From NCBI GenBank assembly GCA_964432595.1, contig CAYSOF010000005.1, forward strand, positions 1-64,000: a DNA stretch of 64,000 nt, in the 5' to 3' direction. The DNA is from DASYLJ01 sp964432595. Its GTDB lineage: Bacteria; Desulfobacterota; Binatia; DP-6. Under the pieces are notes generated by a model that was not told the origin of the DNA, ran no database searches, and saw nothing but the letters and a program-made list of their open reading frames with translations. This document shows, piece after piece, positions 8,014-16,207 of this stretch. A program made the position numbers and the translations under genes. Position 1 is the stretch's first letter. Each line of letters opens with the position of its first letter.

Positions 8014-9201
8014 CTACGATGCGATCGCCGTGCGCTCTGCGGGGACGTCCTCGACCGGCGCCGGGATGCCGGTGAGGCGCCGGTAGATCGCCACCACCTC
8101 GCGGCCCGTGCGCTCCACGTCGAACATGTCGCGCACCAGCTCCTGGCCGCAGAGCGCCCGGCGCTTGGCCTCGCCGCGATCGCCGAGGGCCTGCAGGATC
8201 GCGCTGGCGAGGCGCTCCACGTCGTCCACCTGGACGACCCAGCCGGTCCGCCCATGCAGTACGATGTCCTTCAGGCCGCCCACGTCGGTCGACACGGTCG
8301 GACACCCGGCCGCCAGCGACTCGACGGCGCCGCTGCCGCAGTCCGAACGCGATGGGTGCACGGCCACGTCGAGGTCGCGGTACACGACCGGCACGTCGTC
8401 GCGCGGCCCGGTGAACCGCAGCGCGTTGCCGCAGAGCTCGCGGGCGCGGGACTTGAGCCGCGCCTCGTAGGCCGACGCGCCGTCCCAGGCGCCGCCGACG
8501 ATGACGCCGAGGACGTTCTGCCGCGCCTTCGCGACCCGCGCGAACGCCTCGATGAAGACCTCGTGGCCCTTCGGCCCGCGCCGCTGCCCGAGGAGCGTCC
8601 GCGGCTTCTGCATGTGGGCCACCATGCCGACGAGCGCGGTCGCGTCGTTCACGCCGAGCGACTTGCGGAAGCCCCCGCCCGCCGCGTGGGTGAAGCGGTC
8701 GAGGTCGGCGCCGTGGTGCGACAGGAAGAGCCGGCCCGGCGAGACGCCCTGCTTCAGATACGCCTGCTGGATCCAGCGGCACGTCGCGATCCACGCGTCG
8801 CTCGGACCGGCCGTCGCGAGGTCGAGCCGGCGCAGCGCCGGATGCTCGAGGTGCTCGGGGCTCCGCACCTGGAAGATGCGCGGCGTCGGATGCGCGCGGC
8901 CGAGTGCGAGGCGGGCGAGCGCCGCCATGCCGGCCGCGTGCGTGTGGATCACGTCGGGACGCACGTCCTCGACGAGCTTCCGCACACGACCGAGCGCGCC
9001 CGCGGCGCGCCACGGCTCGTCCGCGCTGAAGCCGAAGTCCAGCTCGACCACCGAGGCGCCCGCCCGACGGAACGCGGGCAGCAGGCCGCCACCGCGCGGC
9101 AGCGCGACGACGACCTCCGCGCCCGCGGCCCTCAGCACCGCCGCTTGCCGCCAAGCCCACATGCCGCCACGATTCGCCTTCAGCAGGTGCAGAACTCGCA
9201 T
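8014..9201 (-). CDS. GT4-family glycosyltransferase (exopolysaccharide)
   Basis: A 395-aa GT-B glycosyltransferase of family 4, cytoplasmic face. It has the N-terminal MRVLHLLKANRGG start of the fold, the central VRSPEHLEH stretch and a C-terminal nucleotide-sugar domain with DDVPVVYRDLDVAVHPS and ESLAAGCPTVSTDVGG. It is a clear paralogue of the GT4 gene at 15008-16207, sharing most of these motifs. The ATG at 9201 has GGAGGG 7 bases upstream. It is separated from the rest of the operon by 218 bases that contain a sigma-54-like element, so it may be transcribed alone. Donor and acceptor sugars are unknown. Confidence 0.9.
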   Translation of the reverse strand: MRVLHLLKANRGGMWAWRQAAVLRAAGAEVVVALPRGGGLLPAFRRAGASVVELDFGFSADEPWRAAGALGRVRKLVEDVRPDVIHTHAAGMAALARLALGRAHPTPRIFQVRSPEHLEHPALRRLDLATAGPSDAWIATCRWIQQAYLKQGVSPGRLFLSHHGADLDRFTHAAGGGFRKSLGVNDATALVGMVAHMQKPRTLLGQRRGPKGHEVFIEAFARVAKARQNVLGVIVGGAWDGASAYEARLKSRARELCGNALRFTGPRDDVPVVYRDLDVAVHPSRSDCGSGAVESLAAGCPTVSTDVGGLKDIVLHGRTGWVVQVDDVERLASAILQALGDRGEAKRRALCGQELVRDMFDVERTGREVVAIYRRLTGIPAPVEDVPAERTAIAS

Positions 9202-9260
9202 CGTCGATCCCTCCGCGCGCCAACCCGCGCGCCGCCACGTGTCGCGTCGCAGGGAGCGAG

Positions 9261-9276
9261 TGCAACGCACATGCCG
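9261..9276 (-). promoter_or_regulatory. Sigma-54-like -24/-12 element upstream of the GT4 gene
   Basis: Read on the minus strand the site is CGGCATGTGCGTTGCA. GG and GC doublets are 10 bases apart, matching the TGGCACG-N4-TTGCW consensus at nearly every position. Predicted transcription start is near 9250, giving a leader of about 50 bases before the ATG at 9201. The same GGCATG-N4-TTGC core occurs upstream of the main polysaccharide operon and at the ELWxxDGT gene. No enhancer-binding activator gene is in the window. Confidence 0.5.
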
Positions 9277-9419
9277 CCACCCCGCAGCTGCGACGGCACT
9301 CCCGTTGGATCGACGATGGGGCGGCGTGCCCCGCGCGTCCGCCGTGGGGCTCGCGCAACCTGCGCGACACTAATGCGACTCGTACGGCACCAGAATGCAC
9401 GTCCTGCGTTCCGGTCGGT

Positions 9420-10631
9420 TCAACTCCGGGGCGAACCGCCCCGATCGAGCACGCGGTTTCCCCGCAGCGACGGGCGCACGACCCCGGGGCCGACGAGCAC
9501 GCCGGGCTCGCAGGCGCCCCGTCGGCAGTTGCCGGCAAAGACGTTGTCGACGATCGCCACGCCGGTCGGCATGGCGTCGGCCGTGCCGCGCAGCTGCACC
9601 CCGCTCGCAGCGACGTCCCGGACCTCGTTGTCGCGCACGACGACGTCCTCGAGCGCCACCGCGCCCGGGCCATCGATGACGTTCAGCAGGATGCCGTTGG
9701 CCACGCCGCCCAGCACGCGGTTGCGCTCGACGCGGACCCGTCGGACGGGGAAGCCACGCCCCGCCTGCACGCTGATCTGATTCACGTCGCGCAGCGTGTT
9801 GCCGCGCACCGTGACGTCGTCGGCCACGACGATGATCGAGCTGCCGACCGCACGGCCCGCCGCACAGAGACCGCGCCCCGTTCCGCGGCGCGCGCCGCCG
9901 CAGCAGGCGAACGGCACGCCGGGCGCCGTGCAGGCGGCGTTCGCCGCCAGGCTCTCGGCCAGGTTGTCCTCGATGAGGCCGCCACGCGCCGGCCCGGCCT
10001 CCCGCCCGGTCGCGTGCTGCACCACGAATGCCTCCGAGCAGTTCATGCAGGCGTTCGCCGCGATGCGCACGTCGCGGCCGCCGTTCAGCTGGATCGCGTC
10101 GGCGTTGTGCGTCTGCGCGACGCCGTGGAGCCGGTTGCGCTCGACGACGTGCCCGCTGCCGAAGTACGTCGCCACCGCCTGGTGGGTGACGTCGAGGAAC
10201 GTGTTCTCGCGCACGATCAGCCGCTCGCATCGCACGCACGCGATCAGCTCCGGGCTGCCGTTGCTCGGCGTCGGGTTGCCGCGGTCGTTGCCGTCGAAGG
10301 TGCAGCCCTCGATGCGAACGTCGGCGCCGTCGAGGCGCCGACCGCGGGCATCGAGGTTCGCCAGCACCCGGGCCTCGTTCAACGTCTCGCCGCGGCCGAG
10401 CACGCCGTCGCGAACGCGGATCGTCGTCCCCGGGGCGCAGCGGAGTGTCGTGCCGCTGCGGATGGACAGGATCGGCCCGTCGCTGCCCCGTCGTGGCGCC
10501 ACCTCGTACGTTCCCGCGTCGAGCGCGACGACGCCGCCGCGATCGAGACGCGACCGGAGCAGCACCGTCGCATCGCCGGCGGGCTCCGCGGCCGCGGCGA
10601 GCAGCACCGGGCCGAGGAGCCAGGCGAGCAT
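9420..10631 (-). CDS. Secreted right-handed beta-helix protein
   Basis: A 403-aa protein with an N-terminal signal peptide (MLAWLLGPVLLAAAAEPAG) followed by a parallel beta-helix built from short repeats such as VVVRDNEVRDVAASGVQL and VERNRVLGGVANGILL. This is the fold of polysaccharide lyases, epimerases and hydrolases acting on uronic-acid or other polymers. Several Cys residues (CMNCSE, CTAPGVPFACCGG) suggest disulfides. The start is coupled to the dehydratase gene through TGATG (stop 10631-10633, start 10629-10631). A polymer-trimming or modifying role in the periplasm is inferred from position in the locus; no catalytic triad can be assigned. Confidence 0.82.
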   Translation of the reverse strand: MLAWLLGPVLLAAAAEPAGDATVLLRSRLDRGGVVALDAGTYEVAPRRGSDGPILSIRSGTTLRCAPGTTIRVRDGVLGRGETLNEARVLANLDARGRRLDGADVRIEGCTFDGNDRGNPTPSNGSPELIACVRCERLIVRENTFLDVTHQAVATYFGSGHVVERNRLHGVAQTHNADAIQLNGGRDVRIAANACMNCSEAFVVQHATGREAGPARGGLIEDNLAESLAANAACTAPGVPFACCGGARRGTGRGLCAAGRAVGSSIIVVADDVTVRGNTLRDVNQISVQAGRGFPVRRVRVERNRVLGGVANGILLNVIDGPGAVALEDVVVRDNEVRDVAASGVQLRGTADAMPTGVAIVDNVFAGNCRRGACEPGVLVGPGVVRPSLRGNRVLDRGGSPRS

Positions 10632-12535
10632 CACGCCGCCGACGTCAGCGCCGACCGCGCCGGCGGCTGCGGCAGCCCCGCCGTCAGCTCGGCGCTCACG
10701 TGATAGCCCGGCACCAGGGCCTGCAGCATGCGCACCGTCGCACGCACGTCGCCCGTCAGCACCGACGCCTCCAGCCGCGGCAGCCACTCGGCCGGCCGCA
10801 CCGGCGCCGTCGCCGCGCGCAGCACGCGGATGCGCTCGTGCGGCGTCGGCGCGACGGCCTCGCCGTCGTCGACCAGCTCCTCGAACATCTTCTCGCCGGG
10901 CCGGAGCCCCGTGAAGACGATCGGGATGTCCTCGTCGGGCGCGAAGCCCGACAGGCGGATCATGTTGCGCGCGAGATCCGCGATCCGCACCGGCTCGCCC
11001 ATCTCGAGGATGTAGATCTCGCTGCCCTGTCCCAGGCCGGCCGCCTGCAGGATCAGCTGCGACGCCTCGGGAATGGTCATGAAGTAGCGCGTCACGTCGG
11101 GATCGGTGACGGTGACCGGCCCGCCGCGCGCGATCTGGTCGCGGAAGAGCGGCACGACGCTGCCGTTCGAGCCCAGCACGTTGCCGAAGCGCACCGCGAC
11201 GAAGCGCACGCCCTGCGGCGGGATGCCCTGGACCACCATCTCGGCGATGCGCTTCGTCACGCCCATGACGCTCGTCGGCCGCACGGCCTTGTCGGTCGAC
11301 ACGAGGACGAAGTCGCGCGCGCGGTGGGCGATCGCCGCCTGCGCGACGTTGCGCGTCCCGAGCACGTTGTTGCGCACCGCTTCGAGGACGTTCGCCTCCG
11401 CGAGCGGCACGTGCTTGTACGCCGCCGCGTGGAAGACGAGCGCGGGCTTCTGCGTGCCGAACACCGCGTCGAGCTGGTCGGGCAGCAGCACGTCGCCGAG
11501 GACGGCTTCGAGCCGCACGCTCGGAAAGCGCTGGCGCAGCTCCATCTCGAGCGCGAACATGCCGTTCTCGTGCCGGTCGTAGAGCACCAGCACCTCGGGC
11601 CCGTACCCGGCGAGCTGCCGGCAGAGCTCCGAGCCGATCGAGCCGGCGGCCCCGGTGACGAGCACGCGCTGGCCGCCGATGTGCTCGCGCACGACGGGGA
11701 GGTCGAGGCGCACCGGCTCGCGCGCGAGCAGGTCGTCGACCTTCACCTCGCGCATCTGGGCCATCATCACGCGTCCGGTGACGAGCTCGCCGAGCGTCGG
11801 CACCACGCGATGCCGCACGCCCGCCTCGGTGCAGCGCTGGACGATGCGCCGGAGCAGCGTCCCCGTCGCCGACGGGATCGCCACGAGCACCTCGCCCACG
11901 TCGTGGCGCGGCACGAGCGCGGGGATCTCGTCGATGGCGCCCAGCACGGGGACGCCGCCGACGCGGAGCCCGATCTTGCCGGGATCGTCGTCGACGAAGC
12001 CGACGACGGCGAGCTTCAGATGCGGCCGGCTCTCGATCTCCTCGAGCAGCCGGATGCCCGTCGAGCCGGCACCGACGAGCAGCACCAGCGTGTCGATGCG
12101 GCGGACGCCGCTGCGCCGGTCCTCGGCCTCGCGCCCGAACCGGATCGCGAGCCGCAGCCCGGCGGTCAGCGCCGTGCAGCACAGCAGGTCGAGCAGGAAG
12201 ATCGATCGCGGGAAGCCTTCGAGCCCGAGGCCGAAGACCATCGCCGCGAGGAACAGGGCCGACGCCAGCGCGTTGCCGGCGGCGATGTCGCGCAGCTCGC
12301 GCATGCTGACGTGGCGCCACCAGCCCGAGAACATGCCGACGGCGCCGAAGCCGACGAGCTTGCAGGCGAGCAGCACCGGCAGCGACGCGAGGATCGCCGT
12401 CGCGTAGCGGTCGGGAATGACGAGATCGAAGCGCAGCGCGAACGCCGCGACGTAGGCCGCGGTGGCGAGCTCGAGGCTCGCCAGCAGCGACAGCAGGCGC
12501 GGGTTGCGCGTGAAAAAGGAACGGCGGACAGGCAT
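10631..12535 (-). CDS. PglF-like membrane UDP-sugar 4,6-dehydratase
   Basis: A 634-aa inner-membrane dehydratase of the PglF/WbpM/FlaA1 family. About four N-terminal helices (12-125) are followed by a first Rossmann domain (VLLVGAGSTGIRLLEE) and a catalytic SDR domain with TGAAGSIGSE at about 288-298. STDKAVRPTSVMGVTKR (about 412-428) shows Met in place of the usual SDR Tyr before the Lys, as in this family. It should convert UDP-GlcNAc to the 4-keto-6-deoxy sugar. With the downstream-acting PglE- and PglD-like proteins it completes a bacillosamine-type pathway. The ATG at 12535 follows GAGGAGGAG at 5 bases. Confidence 0.92.
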   Translation of the reverse strand: MPVRRSFFTRNPRLLSLLASLELATAAYVAAFALRFDLVIPDRYATAILASLPVLLACKLVGFGAVGMFSGWWRHVSMRELRDIAAGNALASALFLAAMVFGLGLEGFPRSIFLLDLLCCTALTAGLRLAIRFGREAEDRRSGVRRIDTLVLLVGAGSTGIRLLEEIESRPHLKLAVVGFVDDDPGKIGLRVGGVPVLGAIDEIPALVPRHDVGEVLVAIPSATGTLLRRIVQRCTEAGVRHRVVPTLGELVTGRVMMAQMREVKVDDLLAREPVRLDLPVVREHIGGQRVLVTGAAGSIGSELCRQLAGYGPEVLVLYDRHENGMFALEMELRQRFPSVRLEAVLGDVLLPDQLDAVFGTQKPALVFHAAAYKHVPLAEANVLEAVRNNVLGTRNVAQAAIAHRARDFVLVSTDKAVRPTSVMGVTKRIAEMVVQGIPPQGVRFVAVRFGNVLGSNGSVVPLFRDQIARGGPVTVTDPDVTRYFMTIPEASQLILQAAGLGQGSEIYILEMGEPVRIADLARNMIRLSGFAPDEDIPIVFTGLRPGEKMFEELVDDGEAVAPTPHERIRVLRAATAPVRPAEWLPRLEASVLTGDVRATVRMLQALVPGYHVSAELTAGLPQPPARSALTSAA

Positions 12536-12560
12536 CGGAACTCCTCCTCCTCGGGCCGGA

Positions 12561-13718
12561 TCAGGCGCTCGCACGGCGGGGCATCGCCCCGTGCAGCGCC
12601 TCTTCCAGCGCACCACACACCTCGTCCACCTGCGCCTCGCGCATGGTGCCGAAGAACGGCAGGGCCAGGCACGTCTCGCCTGCGGCTTCGGCGACGGGGA
12701 AGTCGCCGGGACGCGAGCGCAGGACGCGCCGGTGGTACGGCTGTAGATGGATCGGCGGGAAGTACGGGCGTGCGGGGATGTCCCGCTGCCCGAGCTCGCG
12801 GATCACGCGGTCGCGCTCGCCCGCCGGCACGCGCACCACGTAGACGAACCAGCTCATGCGCGTCGTCCACGGCGCCACGCGCGGCACGACGACGCCGTCG
12901 ATGCGTTCGAGACGCCGCCCGTACCAGCCGGCGACGCGGGCGCGATGCTGGAGCAGCTCGTCGAGCCGGGCCAGCTGCGCGGTGCCGAGCGCCGCGCTCA
13001 GCTCGTCGAGCCGGTAGTTGTAGCCGAGCCGCGTGTGCTGCAGCCATCCGTCGAACACGTCGCGGCCCTGATTCCGCAGGCTGCGGAACGTCGCGTCCCA
13101 CTCGGGACGCTGGGTGACGACCATCCCGCCCTCGCCCGTCGTCACCTGCTTGTTCGGGTAGAACGCGTACACCGCGGCGTCGCCGAGCGTGCCGACCGGC
13201 CGCCCCTTGTACGACGCGCCGATCGCCTCGCACGCGTCCTCGACGATCGCGAGGCCGTGCCGGTGCGCGATCTCGACGATGGGGTCCATGTCGGCCGACT
13301 GGCCGAACACATGCACGGGCAGGATGGCCTTCAGCCGTTTGTGGCGCCCGCCGCGCTGGACCAGCTGGCGCACGACGCGGTCGACCGCGTCGGCGTCGAT
13401 CGTGAGCGCGTCCGGCTCGACGTCGACGAGGACCGGCCGCGCGCGCTGATAGAGGATGCAGTTCACCGACGCGACGAAGCTGAACGGCGTCGTGACGACG
13501 AGGTCGTCCTCCTGCACGTCCGCCGCGATCATGGCGAGGTGCAGGCCGGCCGTGCCGCTGCTCACCGCGGCGGCGTGGCGCACGCCGAGGCGCGCGGCCA
13601 TGGCCTGCTCGAACCGGTCGGTCCACGGCCCGATGCTGAGCGTCGTGGTGCCGAGCACCTGCTGGACGGCGGCGCGCTCGACGCTCGTGATGTCGGGCTC
13701 GGACATCGGAATGCCCAT
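12561..13718 (-). CDS. PglE-like DegT/DnrJ sugar aminotransferase
   Basis: A 385-aa PLP-dependent sugar aminotransferase. The Schiff-base lysine is Lys190 in YPNKQVTTGEGG; SSGTAGLHLA (phosphate cup) and EDACEAIGASYKG are also present. Length matches PglE (about 386 aa), which adds an amine at C4 of UDP-4-keto-6-deoxy-GlcNAc. Neighbours on either side are the matching dehydratase and acetyltransferase, which supports this substrate by context. A Shine-Dalgarno (GAGGAG) precedes the ATG by 6 bases. It is 10 bases downstream of the acyltransferase gene. Confidence 0.92.
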   Translation of the reverse strand: MGIPMSEPDITSVERAAVQQVLGTTTLSIGPWTDRFEQAMAARLGVRHAAAVSSGTAGLHLAMIAADVQEDDLVVTTPFSFVASVNCILYQRARPVLVDVEPDALTIDADAVDRVVRQLVQRGGRHKRLKAILPVHVFGQSADMDPIVEIAHRHGLAIVEDACEAIGASYKGRPVGTLGDAAVYAFYPNKQVTTGEGGMVVTQRPEWDATFRSLRNQGRDVFDGWLQHTRLGYNYRLDELSAALGTAQLARLDELLQHRARVAGWYGRRLERIDGVVVPRVAPWTTRMSWFVYVVRVPAGERDRVIRELGQRDIPARPYFPPIHLQPYHRRVLRSRPGDFPVAEAAGETCLALPFFGTMREAQVDEVCGALEEALHGAMPRRASA

Positions 13719-13728
13719 CGTCGTCTCC

Positions 13729-14412
13729 TCAGCTCGCCCGGCGGACGGCCACCAGCCGCGCCGCGTCGTCCTGCGCCTTCGGCTTCGCCGGCAGGCCCGT
13801 GTAGGTGGTCCACCCCTCGAGCGGGCGCACGGCGACGGCGCCCGCGCCGAGGATGCTCCACGGTCCGACGCGCACGCCCGGGATGCAGATCGATCCCGTG
13901 CCGAGCTCGCTGCCTTCCTCGACGACGACGCCGCCGCTCAGGTGCGTGTCCGGGTGCAGCGTGACGAAGTCCTCGATGACGTCGTCGTGCGCGACCTGGC
14001 AGTGCAGGTTGATCGTGACGAAGCGACCGATCGTCGCATTCACCGTGATCACGCTGCCGGCGCCGATGTACGCGCCGTCGCCGATCTCCACGTTGGGTCC
14101 GATCAGCGCCGCCGGGTGGATCACGCGCGCCCACGGCAGCGCGAGCGCCGCGAGCCGTGCCACGACGGCGGCCTTCACTCGCGGCAGGCCGACGCCGAGC
14201 ACGAGCGCGACGTCGCCGCCGCCGCGCGCCCGCTCCGCGACGGCGTCGATGCCGCCGACGACGTGGCCGAGCCCCGACGGCACCGGGCCCACCGGCACGC
14301 GGTCGTCGAAGAAGCTGATGTCGCACGGCCGGCCCTCGGCCGCCGCCTGCGCCTGCAGCGACCAGGCGACCTCCTGGCCGTACCCCGACGCTCCGATCAC
14401 GAAATACCGCAT
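13729..14412 (-). CDS. PglD/NeuD-like sugar N-acetyltransferase
   Basis: A 227-aa protein with an N-terminal Rossmann-like domain that binds the nucleotide sugar (MRYFVIGASGYGQEVAW) and a C-terminal left-handed beta-helix of hexapeptide repeats (from about 100: GPNVEIGDGAYIGAGSVI). The motif HCQVAHDDVIEDFVTLHP supplies the conserved histidines of the PglD/NeuD active site. It should acetylate the UDP-4-amino sugar with acetyl-CoA to give UDP-diacetylbacillosamine. The start overlaps the initiating sugar transferase gene by 16 bases and is preceded by GGGAGG. Confidence 0.9.
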   Translation of the reverse strand: MRYFVIGASGYGQEVAWSLQAQAAAEGRPCDISFFDDRVPVGPVPSGLGHVVGGIDAVAERARGGGDVALVLGVGLPRVKAAVVARLAALALPWARVIHPAALIGPNVEIGDGAYIGAGSVITVNATIGRFVTINLHCQVAHDDVIEDFVTLHPDTHLSGGVVVEEGSELGTGSICIPGVRVGPWSILGAGAVAVRPLEGWTTYTGLPAKPKAQDDAARLVAVRRAS

Positions 14413-15011
14413 CGTTCCTCCCGTCCGTTCTGCGTGAGCGTTTCACCCGCAAACGCGGGCATGGTGACGTGGCCCGCCGCGCTGATGCCGCGGCGCGCGA
14501 GCAGGCAGCCGAGCGTGCGCACGAGGATCGCCGCGTCGAGCGCCAGACTGCGCTCGTCGACGTAGCGCACGTCGAGTGCCAGCCGCTCGGCCCATGGCAG
14601 CGCGTTGCGGCCGCTCACCTGCGCGAGCCCTGTGATGCCGGGCCGCACCTCGTGCCGCCGCGCCTGCTCGGCGCTGTAGCGGCCGAGGTATTCCGGCAGC
14701 AGCGGGCGCGGCCCGACGAGCGACATGTCGCCGCGCAGCACGTTCCAGAGCTGCGGCAGCTCGTCGACGCTCGTCGCGCGCAGCACGCGGCCGAGCGTCG
14801 TCAGCCGCGCGGCGTCGTCGCCGCCGCCGGTGCGCATGGTGCGGAGCTTCAGCAGCGTGAAGACGCGCGCGTCGCGTCCGACCCGCGCCTGGCGGAAGAG
14901 CACGGGCGCGCCCATCGTGCAGCGCACCGCCAGCACCGCGAGCAGCAGCAGCGGCGCCGTCGCGACCAGCAGCACCGCCGCGCCGAGCACGTCGACGAGG
15001 CGCTTCGTCAT
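14397..15011 (-). CDS. PglC-like small initiating phosphoglycosyl transferase
   Basis: A 204-aa monotopic sugar transferase that loads a sugar-1-phosphate onto undecaprenyl phosphate. One N-terminal reentrant hydrophobic segment (about 8-30) is followed by the catalytic domain with the Asp83-Glu84 dyad in VDELPQLWNVLRGDMS. The stretches VGPRPLLPEYLGRYS and VRPGITGLAQVSGRNALPW closely follow PglC. Its short length (no extra CoA-binding-like domain) also matches PglC rather than WcaJ. Because the bacillosamine-type genes follow it directly, the primer sugar is probably diacetylbacillosamine. It begins with an ATGA overlap with the upstream GT4 gene. Confidence 0.92.
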   Translation of the reverse strand: MTKRLVDVLGAAVLLVATAPLLLLAVLAVRCTMGAPVLFRQARVGRDARVFTLLKLRTMRTGGGDDAARLTTLGRVLRATSVDELPQLWNVLRGDMSLVGPRPLLPEYLGRYSAEQARRHEVRPGITGLAQVSGRNALPWAERLALDVRYVDERSLALDAAILVRTLGCLLARRGISAAGHVTMPAFAGETLTQNGREERCGIS

Positions 15012-16207
15012 GCGTGCGCTCCGGCCGCGAGCCGCGGCGCCGGCGCGGGCGCCGGATCGAGCACCTGGCGATAGATGCCGAGGACCTCCCGCGCGGTGCG
15101 CTCGACGTCGAAGAGCGCGTGCACGTGCTCCTGCCCGGCGCGTGCGCGACGCCGCGCTTCGAGCGGATCCGCCAGCACCGTCATGATGGCCGCGGCGAGC
15201 GCGTCGGGATCGCGCGGCGGCACCAGCCAGCCGGTGCGTCCCGGCTCCACGACGTCGGGGAGCCCGCCGACCGTCGTTGCGACCGTCGGACAGCCCGCGG
15301 CGAGCGACTCGACGGCGCCGCCGCAGTTCTCGGAGTGCGACGGGTGCACCGCGACGTCGAGATCGCGGTACACCGCCGGCACGTCGTCGCGCACGCCCGC
15401 GAAGCGGATCCCGGTGCCGCACGCCGTGCCCGCCAGATGTCGGAGCTGCGCAGCGTAGGCGTCCCCACCCTTCCAGGGACCGCCCCAAGGACCGCCGACG
15501 ATGACGCCGACCACCCCGCGGCGGAGCCCGCGCACGCGGCGGATGGCCTCGATGAAGTCCTCGTGGCCCTTCAGGCCGACGCGCTGTCCGAGGTACCAGC
15601 GCGGCGGGTACATGTACGCGACCAGGCCGATCAGCGGCGTCATCGGCGTCACGCCGAGGTCGCCGCGGAAGCGGCCGCGCGGCGCGCCGTCGAAGGGCGT
15701 CAGGTCGGTGCCGTAGTACGAGCACCAGACGCGCGACGCCGGCACGCCGAAGCGGCGGTACGCGTCCGCCGTCCAGCGACAGGTCGCGATCCAGCCGTCG
15801 CGCGGCCCCGCGGTCGCGAGGTCGAGCGTGCGGAACGTCCGGTGCTCCAGGTGAAGCGGCCCCGCGACCTGGAACAGCCGCGGGATCGGATGATGACGGC
15901 CGAGCGCCAGCCGCGCGACCAGCGTCGTACTGACGAAGTGGCTGTGGATCAGGTCGGGCGCCACGGCGTCGACCAGCGCGCGACAGCGGCGCACCGCCTC
16001 CGCGAGCCGCCACGGACGGCGCGCGGTGACGTCCAGGTCGGCGTCGACGACGGTCGCGCCGGTCTGCGTCCACAGCGCGCCCTGCGACGTGCGCGAACCG
16101 CCCGGCAGCGCGACGACGGCGTCGACGCCGGACGCGCACAGCACGGCCACCTGACGCCGGGCCCACGTCGCGCCCTGTGCCGTCTTGACGAGATGGAGGA
16201 TCCTCAT
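15008..16207 (-). CDS. GT4-family glycosyltransferase (paralogue of the gene at 8014)
   Basis: A 399-aa GT-B family 4 enzyme. The N-terminus (MRILHLVKTAQGATWARRQ) and C-terminus (DDVPAVYRDLDVAVHPS, ESLAAGCPTVATTVGGLPD) match the promoter-distal GT4 gene closely, so the two arose by duplication. An internal G-L-K-G-H-E motif (GLKGHEDFIEAIRR) is shared too. It is joined by ATGA overlaps at both ends, to the polymerase gene upstream and the PglC-like gene downstream. It probably adds one of the repeat-unit sugars. Confidence 0.9.
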   Translation of the reverse strand: MRILHLVKTAQGATWARRQVAVLCASGVDAVVALPGGSRTSQGALWTQTGATVVDADLDVTARRPWRLAEAVRRCRALVDAVAPDLIHSHFVSTTLVARLALGRHHPIPRLFQVAGPLHLEHRTFRTLDLATAGPRDGWIATCRWTADAYRRFGVPASRVWCSYYGTDLTPFDGAPRGRFRGDLGVTPMTPLIGLVAYMYPPRWYLGQRVGLKGHEDFIEAIRRVRGLRRGVVGVIVGGPWGGPWKGGDAYAAQLRHLAGTACGTGIRFAGVRDDVPAVYRDLDVAVHPSHSENCGGAVESLAAGCPTVATTVGGLPDVVEPGRTGWLVPPRDPDALAAAIMTVLADPLEARRRARAGQEHVHALFDVERTAREVLGIYRQVLDPAPAPAPRLAAGAHA

